Positions 44,546-52,998 of a stretch of DNA of 64,000 nucleotides are shown in pieces (within the stretch, counting starts at the first letter, position 1; each line of letters opens with the position of its first letter). The position numbers and the translations under genes were made by a program. Below the pieces are notes generated by a model. The model was not told the origin of the DNA, made no database searches, and worked only from the letters and a program-made list of their open reading frames with translations. Source of the stretch: JADHUC01 sp964623055 (GTDB lineage: Bacteria > Planctomycetota > Planctomycetia > Pirellulales > Pirellulaceae); the NCBI GenBank assembly GCA_964623055.1, contig CAZURK010000020.1, forward strand, positions 1 through 64,000, in the 5' to 3' direction.

Positions 44546-47500
44546 ATGGCCAACGCAGATTCTGAAGAGCATCGCGACGCGACCGGGAAAGACATCGAGG
44601 CTCTGCTCGCCGACTTTCAAGCGGATCCTCAGTCGTCTTATCCACTCCGTGCACAAAAGGCCGCGTTTCTCGCGCGCCTGTTGCAGGAGCGGGCACTCGC
44701 GCTGCAGACACCGCAAGAACGGCGTCAGCAGGCAGAGTTGGATCGCATGATCAAGTGCCCCAAAGACAAAGCGACGCTGGTGCAAATGACGGACCAGGCT
44801 CTCCGGTCCAAGATGCCCCGCCGGGCTGTTGATCAGTTGACACACATCCTGGACGTCCAAGGCGTCCCGCGATTCTTTTCGACGCTCGACAGGGCGCTGC
44901 TGAAAGGGTTTCAGTCGTTCGGCAGCTATCTGCCGGGCGTGGCCGCGCCGCTGGTCAAGGAGAAGATGCACAAAGAGACGGCCAACGTTGTGTTGCCAGC
45001 CGAACGCGCAATGCTCGTCGCGCATCTGGCCGCCCGTCGCGAGGAAGGCGTGCGCATGAACGTCAACTTCCTGGGGGAAGCTATCCTGAGCGAGCAGGAA
45101 GCGGAAAGGAGACTTCAGGCATATCTGGACGCGCTCGAAATGCCCGAAATCGAGGTCGTTTCCGTCAAGATTTCGACCATTTATTCGCAAATCTCGCCGC
45201 TGGCCCGCGAGCATACGATCGCTGCGATCTGCGATCGAATAGAGAGGATGTTTCGTGCGGCAGCCGGATCGCGATTCACTCGTGCCGACGGCACCCAGGT
45301 GCCCAAGCTCGTCTACATGGATATGGAAGAATATCGTGACATGGACCTCACGTCGCGCGCCTTCATGGAGACGTTGGATAGACCGGGGCTGGAGCACGTC
45401 CACGCAGGCATTGTGCTCCAGGCATACGTGCCGGACTCATACCGAGTGCAATTGGCCCTGAACGACTGGGCCCGTCGGCGCGTGGCTGGCGGCGGGACGC
45501 CGATCACGTTGCGTATCGTAAAAGGCGCAAACCTGGAAATGGAACGCGTCGCAGCGTCGCTGCAAGGGTGGCCGCAGGCGCCGTACAAAAACAAACTCGA
45601 TACCGACGCGAACTTCAAGCGGATGCTGCTAGAAGCGGTAAAGCCCGAAAATCTCCAAGCCGTCAAACTGGGCGTTGCGTCGCACAACCTGTTCGAACTC
45701 GCCTACGGCGTCGTACAGGCGGTGGACAACGACGCCATGGACCGGTTTCAGTTCGAGATGCTTGAGGGCATGGCCAACCATCAGCGCCGGGCATTGTTCG
45801 AGATTGCACAAAACCTGCTTCTGTATGCGCCGGCGTGCAAGAAGGAGGACTTCATCTATGCAATCGGCTACCTGGTACGACGCATGGACGAAAACACCGG
45901 CCCAGACAACTTCCTTGCCCATGCGTTCAAAGTCCATGTGGGAAGCGACGACTGGAAGCATCTGGAAACGCAATTCCTGGATTCATTTGACGCCCTGGAG
46001 ACAGTTTCCGACGCGCCCCGACGCACGCAGGACCGGCGATTGCCCGTGCCGATCGAAGATGCTGACGATGTGCCCTGGGAAGAGTTCAAGAACGAGCCGG
46101 ATACGGATTTCTCGTTGCCTCAAAACAGTCAGTGGGCCGACGACATCATCCAGTCCTGGAAAGGCCGCTGCGGCGAAGCCGCCCCGGACATTCCACTGTA
46201 CGTCGCCGGTCACGAAGTCACCGACGAGCGCGACGTTCGCGATTGCCTAGATCCGTCTCGGCCAAGCGTTGTCGTAGGCCGATATCGCCAGGCCAACGAC
46301 GGCGACATCGAAGCCGCCGTTGCATGTGCGAAAGCCGACGAAGACGGCTGGAGGTCGTCCAGCCATGCCGAACGTGCCGCCGTGTTGCGGCGAGTGGCCC
46401 ACGAGATCCGCTGCGCTCGAGCCGACCTGATGGGCGCCGCCTTGGCCGACGGCGGCAAAACGCTGACCGAATCCGATCCGGAAGTCTCCGAGGCTGTCGA
46501 CTTTGTCGAATTCTACACAAAGACTGCCGAGTATTATCACGAACTGGACGGTGCCCGTGCGCGTGGCAGAGGTGTCGTGGTGGTGGTCTCGCCGTGGAAC
46601 TTTCCAGTCGCCATCCCCTGCGGAGGCGTTGCAGCGGCGCTGGCCGCGGGAAACACGGTCATTCTGAAACCAGCTTCGGACACGGTACTGGTCGCGCACC
46701 TACTGTGCGAGTGTTTTTGGCGAGCCGGGGTGTCAAAGAAGACTCTGCAATTGATACCATGCGCCGGTGCGACGGTTGGCCAGCAGCTTGTCTCTCACGA
46801 CGATGTGGATGTCGTGATTCTGACAGGCGGCACGGATACGGCTCTGCGCATGCTGGAACACAAGCCGGAAATGAACCTGCTAGCCGAGACCGGCGGCAAA
46901 AACGCCACGATCGTCACGGCGCTCGCAGACCGCGACCAAGCAATCAAAAACGTGCTGCACTCGGCGTTCAGTCACAGCGGCCAGAAATGCTCGGCTACCT
47001 CGTTGCTGATTCTCGAAGAGGAAGTGTACGAGGATGGAGATTTCCGGCGCGTGCTGTGCGAAGCTGTGAGTTCCATCCCCGTCGGTCCGGCCTGGGAACT
47101 ACACAACAAGATGGGGCCATTGATTCGCCCGCCCGCCGGCGCTCTGGAACGAGGCCTGAGCGAACTGGATGAAGGAGAGTCGTGGGCCGTGGAACCGCAC
47201 GTCGATCCGGACAATCCCAATCTTGTCACGCCGGGCGTGAAAGGCGGCGTCGCGCCGGGTAGCTTTGCTCATGGGACCGAATTGTTTGGCCCCGTGCTTG
47301 CCGTGATGAAGGCCAAGGACCTGGATCACGCGATCTCGTTGGTGAACGACACGGGCTACGGTCTGACCAGCGGATTGGAATCGTTGGACGATCGTGAACA
47401 GGAAACTTGGCGGCACCATATTCACGCTGGCAACCTGTACATCAACCGAGGTACGACGGGTGCAATCGTCCTGCGGCAGCCGTTCGGTGGCATGGGCAAG

Positions 47501-48238
47501 AGTGCGGTCGGCCCTGGCATCAAGGCGGGCGGTCCAAGTTACGTGGCTCAATTGATGGATTTTGTGCCAGACGGCGAGCCACGAGTTGGCCAGGAGGTGA
47601 CCGATCCGTATTTGGCCGAGTTGTGCGAGAGTCTCCGGGAGTTGACGGATGATCCGGGAGTCCTGCCGGCAGGTCAGCTTCGACAGGTGGTCACAGCGAT
47701 CGGATCGTACAGCCTGTACATGGGCGAAGAGTTCGGGCGCGAGCACGATCACTTCCACCTGATCGGCCAGGACAACTTTCGTCGTTACCTGCCGGTGGAC
47801 CATTTGCGAGTCCGCATTCACGAAGACGATACGTTCTTCGAGGTATTCGGCCGTGTGTGTGCAGCAAAAGCCGCCGGTTGCCGCATCACCATCAGCATAC
47901 CGCGGCACTTCGATTCGCCCGCTGTGCGACTGTTGGAGGAGTTGACGGAGTCATGGGCAGCGGCGATCGAGTTTGTCGAAGAGAGCGACGACCAATTAGC
48001 CGGCGTCATCCTCCGGCACTTGACCGACCGCGTCCGCTACGCCTCGCCGGATCGCGTCCCGGAAGCCGTGCATCGTGCGGTGGCCGACACAGGCCAATAC
48101 GTGGCAGCAGCCCCGGTCTTGGCAATTGGCCGCATCGAACTCCTCTGGTACCTGCGCGAACAATCCCTGTGCATCGACTACCACCGGTACGGCAACCTGG
48201 GCGCACGCGCCGACGAACCACGCAGCGACACGAAGTGA
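44546..48238 (+). CDS. putA: Bifunctional proline dehydrogenase/L-glutamate gamma-semialdehyde dehydrogenase
   Basis: A 1230-residue cytoplasmic enzyme converting proline to glutamate. The FAD-dependent proline dehydrogenase barrel covers about residues 60-470 (NFLGEAILSEQEAERR, VSVKISTIYSQISP, LRIVKGANLEMER, NLFELAYGV). The aldehyde dehydrogenase follows (~530-1020) with VVVVSPWNFPVAIPCGG, Glu781 in ETGGKN, Cys815 in GQKCSATS and the late FGPVLAVMKA. The last ~200 residues are the C-terminal domain of long PutA proteins. No ribbon-helix-helix DNA-binding domain is present at the N-terminus, so it should not act as its own repressor. ATG 44546 is chosen over an upstream TTG at 44489. Confidence 0.92.
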   Translation: MANADSEEHRDATGKDIEALLADFQADPQSSYPLRAQKAAFLARLLQERALALQTPQERRQQAELDRMIKCPKDKATLVQMTDQALRSKMPRRAVDQLTHILDVQGVPRFFSTLDRALLKGFQSFGSYLPGVAAPLVKEKMHKETANVVLPAERAMLVAHLAARREEGVRMNVNFLGEAILSEQEAERRLQAYLDALEMPEIEVVSVKISTIYSQISPLAREHTIAAICDRIERMFRAAAGSRFTRADGTQVPKLVYMDMEEYRDMDLTSRAFMETLDRPGLEHVHAGIVLQAYVPDSYRVQLALNDWARRRVAGGGTPITLRIVKGANLEMERVAASLQGWPQAPYKNKLDTDANFKRMLLEAVKPENLQAVKLGVASHNLFELAYGVVQAVDNDAMDRFQFEMLEGMANHQRRALFEIAQNLLLYAPACKKEDFIYAIGYLVRRMDENTGPDNFLAHAFKVHVGSDDWKHLETQFLDSFDALETVSDAPRRTQDRRLPVPIEDADDVPWEEFKNEPDTDFSLPQNSQWADDIIQSWKGRCGEAAPDIPLYVAGHEVTDERDVRDCLDPSRPSVVVGRYRQANDGDIEAAVACAKADEDGWRSSSHAERAAVLRRVAHEIRCARADLMGAALADGGKTLTESDPEVSEAVDFVEFYTKTAEYYHELDGARARGRGVVVVVSPWNFPVAIPCGGVAAALAAGNTVILKPASDTVLVAHLLCECFWRAGVSKKTLQLIPCAGATVGQQLVSHDDVDVVILTGGTDTALRMLEHKPEMNLLAETGGKNATIVTALADRDQAIKNVLHSAFSHSGQKCSATSLLILEEEVYEDGDFRRVLCEAVSSIPVGPAWELHNKMGPLIRPPAGALERGLSELDEGESWAVEPHVDPDNPNLVTPGVKGGVAPGSFAHGTELFGPVLAVMKAKDLDHAISLVNDTGYGLTSGLESLDDREQETWRHHIHAGNLYINRGTTGAIVLRQPFGGMGKSAVGPGIKAGGPSYVAQLMDFVPDGEPRVGQEVTDPYLAELCESLRELTDDPGVLPAGQLRQVVTAIGSYSLYMGEEFGREHDHFHLIGQDNFRRYLPVDHLRVRIHEDDTFFEVFGRVCAAKAAGCRITISIPRHFDSPAVRLLEELTESWAAAIEFVEESDDQLAGVILRHLTDRVRYASPDRVPEAVHRAVADTGQYVAAAPVLAIGRIELLWYLREQSLCIDYHRYGNLGARADEPRSDTK

Positions 48239-48271
48239 GTGCAACCGCTCGTTGAAATGGCAGGACAGCGA

Positions 48272-48339
48272 GTAGGGCCGGTTCCTACCGGCCGGAGGTT
48301 TGGTCGCCATTTTGACCGGCCGGTGGGAACCGGCCCTAC
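48272..48339. repeat. REP-like palindrome, left of RAYT
   Basis: 24-base arms (48272-48295 and 48316-48339) match at 23 of 24 positions, with a 20-base loop. The foot is GTAG and the arm starts GTAGGGCCGGTTCCTACCGG. It lies 33 bases after the PutA stop codon and might also terminate that transcript. Confidence 0.9.
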
Positions 48340-48401
48340 GCTCATCTTTTGCAGAGTGAAATAGGGTTTCCAACGGCCGATCGTGCCCGTATGCTGATTG
48401 C

Positions 48402-48968
48402 ATGCCGAACTGGAGACGTGCATATATTCCCGGCGGGACATTTTTCTCCACAGTGGTCACCGACCAGAGACGTCCGATCTTCAGTTCGAATGACGCGAGG
48501 GCAATTCTAGGGAACGTCATCCGCGAATGCCAATCCACGCACCCGTTCGAGGTCCGAGCGATCGTTCTTCTACCGGACCACCTCCACGCGCTTTGGTGCA
48601 TGCCTCCGGGCGACTCGAACTACTCCGGTCGCTGGCAGTGGATAAAGACACAATTTACCCAACGATGGCTGGCCTCCGGCGGCACCGAGTGCCAAACAAC
48701 GAAAGGCCGAACGAACGATGGCCGTCGTGGAGTCTGGCTGCCGAAGTTCTGGGAGCACACGATCGAGGACGAAGACGACTTCGAACGCCACTTCGACTAC
48801 ATCCACTACAATCCTGTGAAGCACGGGCATGTCAGGTGCCCGGAAGATTGGCCGTGGTCGAGCTTCCACCGCTGGGTGCGCGAAGGCATCTATCCGGAGC
48901 ACTGGGGCTGCGGCGACCGGGATCCCCGACTACGATTCGACGACATCAGAAATACCGTGGGCGAGTAG
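48402..48968 (+). CDS. REP-associated tyrosine transposase (Y1, IS200-like)
   Basis: A 188-residue Y1 transposase of the RAYT group. The HUH motif is in LLPDHLHALW (His60, His62). The catalytic Tyr is in FDYIHYNPVKHGHV (Tyr133 or Tyr136). The RPIFSSNDAR, WQWIKTQFTQRWL and VWLPKFWEHTI segments also fit the family. It probably cleaves single-stranded REP DNA near GTAG tetranucleotides. Both flanks carry the same palindrome, and its own TAG stop (48966-48968) lies inside the foot of the right copy. No strong ribosome binding site precedes the ATG. It appears intact. Confidence 0.9.
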   Translation: MPNWRRAYIPGGTFFSTVVTDQRRPIFSSNDARAILGNVIRECQSTHPFEVRAIVLLPDHLHALWCMPPGDSNYSGRWQWIKTQFTQRWLASGGTECQTTKGRTNDGRRGVWLPKFWEHTIEDEDDFERHFDYIHYNPVKHGHVRCPEDWPWSSFHRWVREGIYPEHWGCGDRDPRLRFDDIRNTVGE

Positions 48969-49031
48969 GGCCGGTTCCTACCGGCCGGTCGTTTGGTCAC
49001 TATCGGATCGGCCGGTAGGAACCGGCCCTAC
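48965..49031. repeat. REP-like palindrome, right of RAYT
   Basis: Arms 48965-48988 and 49008-49031 match at 23 of 24 positions; the left arm is identical to that of the copy at 48272-48295. It overlaps the transposase stop codon and ends 12 bases before the stop of the convergent GH10-like gene, so it may also separate the two transcripts. Confidence 0.9.
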
Positions 49032-49042
49032 GTCACTTTCCG

Positions 49043-50368
49043 TCAATCGAACGCCACTACGATCTCTTTCCCGTCACGTGGCAAGGACAGGGTCTGCTCT
49101 CGCTGCTTCGTGTTGCGCCGAACGGTGACAACGTACTCGCCAAGGAACCCGCGGGTGGCGAAGCAGCCTTGTGCGTCGGTTGTGCCGCTTTCGCTCGTCC
49201 ACCACTTCTTTTCCACGAGATCCAGCCACACTTGGCCGGCCGGCTTGATGGACCAGTCTCTTCGGTACAGCGCCGCATCGGGCTTCCAGTGTTTGCCCTC
49301 CCAGAATCCCCACATCACGATGCCCTGAAATGCCGGATGGCTGAACGCGACGGTCATCACGTCCCGCAGGTAGTCTGCCTGCAATTGTTCGTCACGCCCC
49401 ACTTGCACGTCCAGTTCGGTCAGTTGCAGATTGGGGATCAACTGGGCAAATCGGTCAAAAGTCGCATAGAGTCGCTTGGGCGCTGGGATATGTCTCCTGC
49501 TGAAATGGCCCATGAACCCGATACCGTCCGGTGCTGCGTCATGTTGGATCAAATATCGAATGACCTCTTCGTAGGCATCCGTCCGAATGCCCGACAGCAC
49601 CTGCCCCTCGTTCACCCACAGTCCCATACGCGGGTCCAGTTGGCGTGCCTTCTTGATTACGTCCGCGTAAATCTGGTTGCCGCCCGTGACCGACGCGAAT
49701 GTCTCGCCCCAGCCGACGATGTGGTTGATGACATCCCATTCACTAACGCGCTTCCCGACCGCCGGGATCTTCTCGTCCATGTGGGCCCAGAGGTCAGGGC
49801 GAAGCAGGTCCGGACGGCTGATGTACTTTGCCTGTAACCTGTCGAGCGGGGCCCATGTGAGATAGTGGCCACGGACCTCGATGTCGCGTTCGTCGAGCCA
49901 CTGGAACGACTGGTCCAGCCACTCCTGGCGAAAGGCTCGATGGTCGTTGCTCTTGGAGATGTTCCATGGTTGCCACTTCAGGTCGTTCTCGAATACGACT
50001 TTGTTGTAGTGTTCCTCGACAATCTTCCGATATCTCTCGGCGTCCGGACCTTCGATGCTCAACAACCGCGCTGTCACTGCCGAGCCAAAACCGAAGGCAA
50101 GACGCCGCATCTTCACTTCCACTTTCGCCCCTTCGACCGGAGCGCCAGCGGCGTCGACGACCTTGACGGTCAGGTTTGCCTTTCTAATGCGCTCGATGCG
50201 TTGTTCGGCTTCGCGCCGCCATGCAGCGTCCTTCTCACGACCTTCGTAGCTGGAGTTTGCCTGAGAGAAATGGGTCGCGCGACCTGGCCGCTGACGCCGT
50301 TCTTCAGAGGCAGCCAGGCATGAAACACACGTTGCGGCGGTGAGGCAAAAGGAAATCAGCTTGAACAT
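49043..50368 (-). CDS. Exported GH10-like protein with substituted acid/base residue
   Basis: A 441-residue protein with a signal peptide (MFKLISFCLTAATCVSCLAA). A short beta domain (VKVVDAAGAPVEGAKVEVKM) precedes a GH10-type barrel: FENDLKWQPWN, GHYLTWAPLD, EWDVINHIVGW, LQLTELDVQ and MWGFWEGKHW. The nucleophile Glu319 (TELD) is present, but the acid/base position, normally Glu in W-D-V-x-N-E, is His216 (codon CAC). NEGQVL at 253-258 replaces the usual NDYN. Xylanase activity is therefore uncertain; it could be a binding protein or use a different proton donor. The gene is convergent with the RAYT. Confidence 0.8.
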   Translation of the reverse strand: MFKLISFCLTAATCVSCLAASEERRQRPGRATHFSQANSSYEGREKDAAWRREAEQRIERIRKANLTVKVVDAAGAPVEGAKVEVKMRRLAFGFGSAVTARLLSIEGPDAERYRKIVEEHYNKVVFENDLKWQPWNISKSNDHRAFRQEWLDQSFQWLDERDIEVRGHYLTWAPLDRLQAKYISRPDLLRPDLWAHMDEKIPAVGKRVSEWDVINHIVGWGETFASVTGGNQIYADVIKKARQLDPRMGLWVNEGQVLSGIRTDAYEEVIRYLIQHDAAPDGIGFMGHFSRRHIPAPKRLYATFDRFAQLIPNLQLTELDVQVGRDEQLQADYLRDVMTVAFSHPAFQGIVMWGFWEGKHWKPDAALYRRDWSIKPAGQVWLDLVEKKWWTSESGTTDAQGCFATRGFLGEYVVTVRRNTKQREQTLSLPRDGKEIVVAFD

Positions 50369-50432
50369 GTTTGAGCCACTGTCGGTGTTGTAGAGCTAGT
50401 CAGCTTCTCTGCATCAAACGCAGGAAGGCATT

Positions 50433-50484
50433 GTACGATGGGCTTCCAAGCCCGTCGATGGACGGCTTTGGAAAGCCATCCTAC
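50433..50484. repeat. Imperfect REP-like palindrome
   Basis: 24-base arms 50433-50456 and 50461-50484 match at 19 of 24 positions around a 4-base loop. The right arm ends CCTAC, giving a GTAGG-type foot on the minus strand. It lies between the PPC-domain gene and the GH10-like gene, both on the minus strand. Confidence 0.7.
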
Positions 50485-50557
50485 GAAAGAAGTTGCGATC
50501 GATCATGCAAGGAGCTGCAGTGGAACGGGCAGCCATGCACCTGTTTCGGCCGCTATT

Positions 50558-52843
50558 CTACGGTTCTACAATCTCGAAGGGGATGGCAGGCAGCGTGCCC
50601 ACCGGTATGCGCCGTTTGTTACCGGGCTGTGTCCCGCCTGCACGGCCGAAGGTCCGTTCGATGAAGGCGTTGACAAGCAGGTTGCCCTTCAGACCCGATT
50701 CGATTCTCTCGGCATCGACCTGCAGTTCGATGGCTACGCCGCCAGCGACACGTGACATGCCCTTGATGTCGATGCCTTCCGGCGGGTCGCTCAGTTCCAA
50801 TTGAACCTGGTCCAGGAACGGCGCCCTAGGCGCGGATATTCGGACTCGTGCCGTCCCACCCGCAGGCAACTTCACCGGGTCTCGATCGAGAAGCCTCAAC
50901 GGGGATCGGAACCGTCGGCCTTCGATTACCGCGACCATCCAGTCTTCCGCGGGCACCAGATGTCGGTAGATGAACGCCTGCATCATGTCTTCCGCCGGGA
51001 CGGCCTGCCGTCGGATCTCGCGTCCGCCGATCGTCGCGCGCCCTTCCAGTTGCACGCTGAGCGGTTCGTCGGGTGACATGGACGGAACCGTCAGGGTAAG
51101 ACGCACTTTGTCCTGATTGGCCGGCACCCATGCGCCGCTGAGCGTGAATCCTGGCGGTGCATCCTTCAATTCGAGTTGGATATCGTCGGAAAAGCCGTCT
51201 TTGCGCAGGGCATACACGGTGATGGGCACCGTCGTGCCGGCTTGGGCGTTTATGCTGGCCGGCACGACACGCAACTGGAAATCGGGCCGCTGTGCATTGA
51301 TGTGCAACCGATAGGCATAGGCGGCGCCGCCTTTGTGCTGGGTGTCGCCCAAGTGGAGATAGTAGAGCCCGTTCTCAGGAATCGTGACGCTGAGCCGAGA
51401 GTCCGCGTGATGCGTGGTCAAGCCGGCGCTCTTATCTTCATGATCGTCGTTCACCGCCAACTGCCGGCCGTTTGCGTCGGTCAGCTTGAGCACGGAATCC
51501 AAGGGGGAGTTCAACCGGCGGGCTTTGACTTCCGCGAAGATCTGACCGCCGGCACGGCATTCGAAACAGAAGACATCCCAATCGCCGGGCTGGTCAATGC
51601 GACCGTTGACGATCAACGGCGGCTTGACTCGCTGCGCGTTACCAGACTCGTTGTTCGGCTCTTCCTCAAGGCAGTCCGGCAGCGCGTCCACGGCAAACGG
51701 CACTTGATTAACGATGCGTTCATTCTCGAGCACGGATATGGGGTGCACTCCCAGGCCTCTGTCTCGGGCGTTCAAGTCGAGTTTGTCGACCGGGAGATTC
51801 CAGCCAGTTAACGCGACGTTCGTAGAATCCCCTTTGCGACCACCAAGCGGGAATACGTTCGCGACGAAGGGCACTTCGCCCAGCGTGATGCGATAGACGA
51901 AATCCTCCCGACCGCGATAGATGGCGTCCTTGATCTCCAGGATATATTCGCCTTCCTCGGGGATCTCATAGTAGAGGACCGGATCGGGATGGAACCGAAA
52001 ATCGTCATCGTAGGCTACTTCTTTGCCACTGGCGTCGTACAGTGCCAGCGTAGCCTGAAACCAACCGGGGACCGCGTCGGCCAGGTAGGGGATCAGTTTC
52101 CGCGCGCTGGCGGCGACGACCAATCGTTCACCTTTCCGTGCTTGAAACCGAAAACGGTCCACGTCACCGGGCAAAATCTGACCGTTCACAATGGTGGGCA
52201 AAGGAGCGTCGATTCCCGTGTCGGCCGTTTCGTCGTTTGGTTCGATTTCCTGATATTCCGGTAGTTGCCCGACATGGAAGTAGAGCGGGTTCGACAACCC
52301 GGATGCTGTGACCAGTCGTATCTCACGTTCGCCGGGATCTGCGTCGGGCGTAAGGGTGACTTGGAGAGTCGCCTTTTCGGCGATTTGTGGATTGATCTGT
52401 CGCTTGGGATCGTTGAGCTGTTTTCGCAAATCGGCAAGCGTCCTTAACTCCTCGGCCGACACCCCCAGTTCTTCCGCGATCTTCGTAAACGATTTGAAAT
52501 CGCCTCGTTGGCCAAACGGTTTGCTGCGGTTGGCCTGCACGCGTTTGCGGGCCTCTTGCACCTTCTGTCGCAACTCGGCGATCTGCTTTTGCGTCAGCGG
52601 TTTCGTGTGCTTGGTGATGGTGGCTTCGACGCCTTTGCCCGAGACGATCACGTCGCTTGCACCATCCAGAAACTGCCCGCCCACCGTGATTTCGAGCGTC
52701 GTTCCTTGCTGCCCGCCGGCCGGATAGACATAACCGATATGCGGATCCCGCGGCCCCAGCGGTGCCCGCTGTGCCCATGCGTTAGGCGCAACCAGAAGGA
52801 ACGCCGATAGACAAAAGACTATCTTCCATCGGAATGACATCAT
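50558..52843 (-). CDS. Exported PPC-domain beta-sandwich protein
   Basis: A 761-residue exported protein (signal in IVFCLSAFLLVAPNAWA). After an IPT-like segment (IGYVYPAGGQQGTTLEITVGG) and a charged helical insert (KQIAELRQKVQEARKRVQANR) come at least two bacterial pre-peptidase C-terminal domains: EIEPNDETADTG..GDVDRFRFQARKGERL and EEPNNESGNAQRVKPPLIVNGRID..DWDVFCFECRAG. The remainder is beta-rich. No catalytic motif is visible. In planctomycetes such genes follow DUF1549 and DUF1501 genes, as here, and the product is probably a surface-exposed partner. Two adjacent ATG codons (52843 and 52840) follow GGGAG. Confidence 0.8.
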   Translation of the reverse strand: MMSFRWKIVFCLSAFLLVAPNAWAQRAPLGPRDPHIGYVYPAGGQQGTTLEITVGGQFLDGASDVIVSGKGVEATITKHTKPLTQKQIAELRQKVQEARKRVQANRSKPFGQRGDFKSFTKIAEELGVSAEELRTLADLRKQLNDPKRQINPQIAEKATLQVTLTPDADPGEREIRLVTASGLSNPLYFHVGQLPEYQEIEPNDETADTGIDAPLPTIVNGQILPGDVDRFRFQARKGERLVVAASARKLIPYLADAVPGWFQATLALYDASGKEVAYDDDFRFHPDPVLYYEIPEEGEYILEIKDAIYRGREDFVYRITLGEVPFVANVFPLGGRKGDSTNVALTGWNLPVDKLDLNARDRGLGVHPISVLENERIVNQVPFAVDALPDCLEEEPNNESGNAQRVKPPLIVNGRIDQPGDWDVFCFECRAGGQIFAEVKARRLNSPLDSVLKLTDANGRQLAVNDDHEDKSAGLTTHHADSRLSVTIPENGLYYLHLGDTQHKGGAAYAYRLHINAQRPDFQLRVVPASINAQAGTTVPITVYALRKDGFSDDIQLELKDAPPGFTLSGAWVPANQDKVRLTLTVPSMSPDEPLSVQLEGRATIGGREIRRQAVPAEDMMQAFIYRHLVPAEDWMVAVIEGRRFRSPLRLLDRDPVKLPAGGTARVRISAPRAPFLDQVQLELSDPPEGIDIKGMSRVAGGVAIELQVDAERIESGLKGNLLVNAFIERTFGRAGGTQPGNKRRIPVGTLPAIPFEIVEP

Positions 52844-52891
52844 GATGTGCTCCCAAGGGCATTTGGCCCACAGAAACTGTCAAGTGAATGC

Positions 52892-52969
52892 GTAGGCCGG
52901 AACAAGTCCGCGCAGTTCCGGCATCATATTGCACTCGTGCCGGAACTGCGCGGACTTGTTCCGGCCTAC
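52892..52969. repeat. Perfect 32-bp inverted repeat (REP-like)
   Basis: Arms 52892-52923 and 52938-52969 are exact reverse complements with a 14-base loop; the foot is GTAG. It lies between the DUF1501 stop codon and the PPC-domain start, within an otherwise operon-like order, so it could attenuate or process that transcript. Confidence 0.92.
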
Positions 52970-52998
52970 CTGTATCGAATTCCAAGTTACCAAAGGCT

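Larger units (their letters stand above)
48272..49031 (+). mobile_element. RAYT gene with flanking palindromes (REPtron-like unit)
   Basis: A Y1-type transposase gene (48402-48968) is bracketed by two near-identical ~67-bp palindromes at 48272-48339 and 48965-49031. Both have GTAG at the stem foot. This is the arrangement described for REP sequences and their REP-associated tyrosine transposases. There are no terminal inverted repeats of a classical insertion sequence or target duplication that I can see. Confidence 0.8.
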
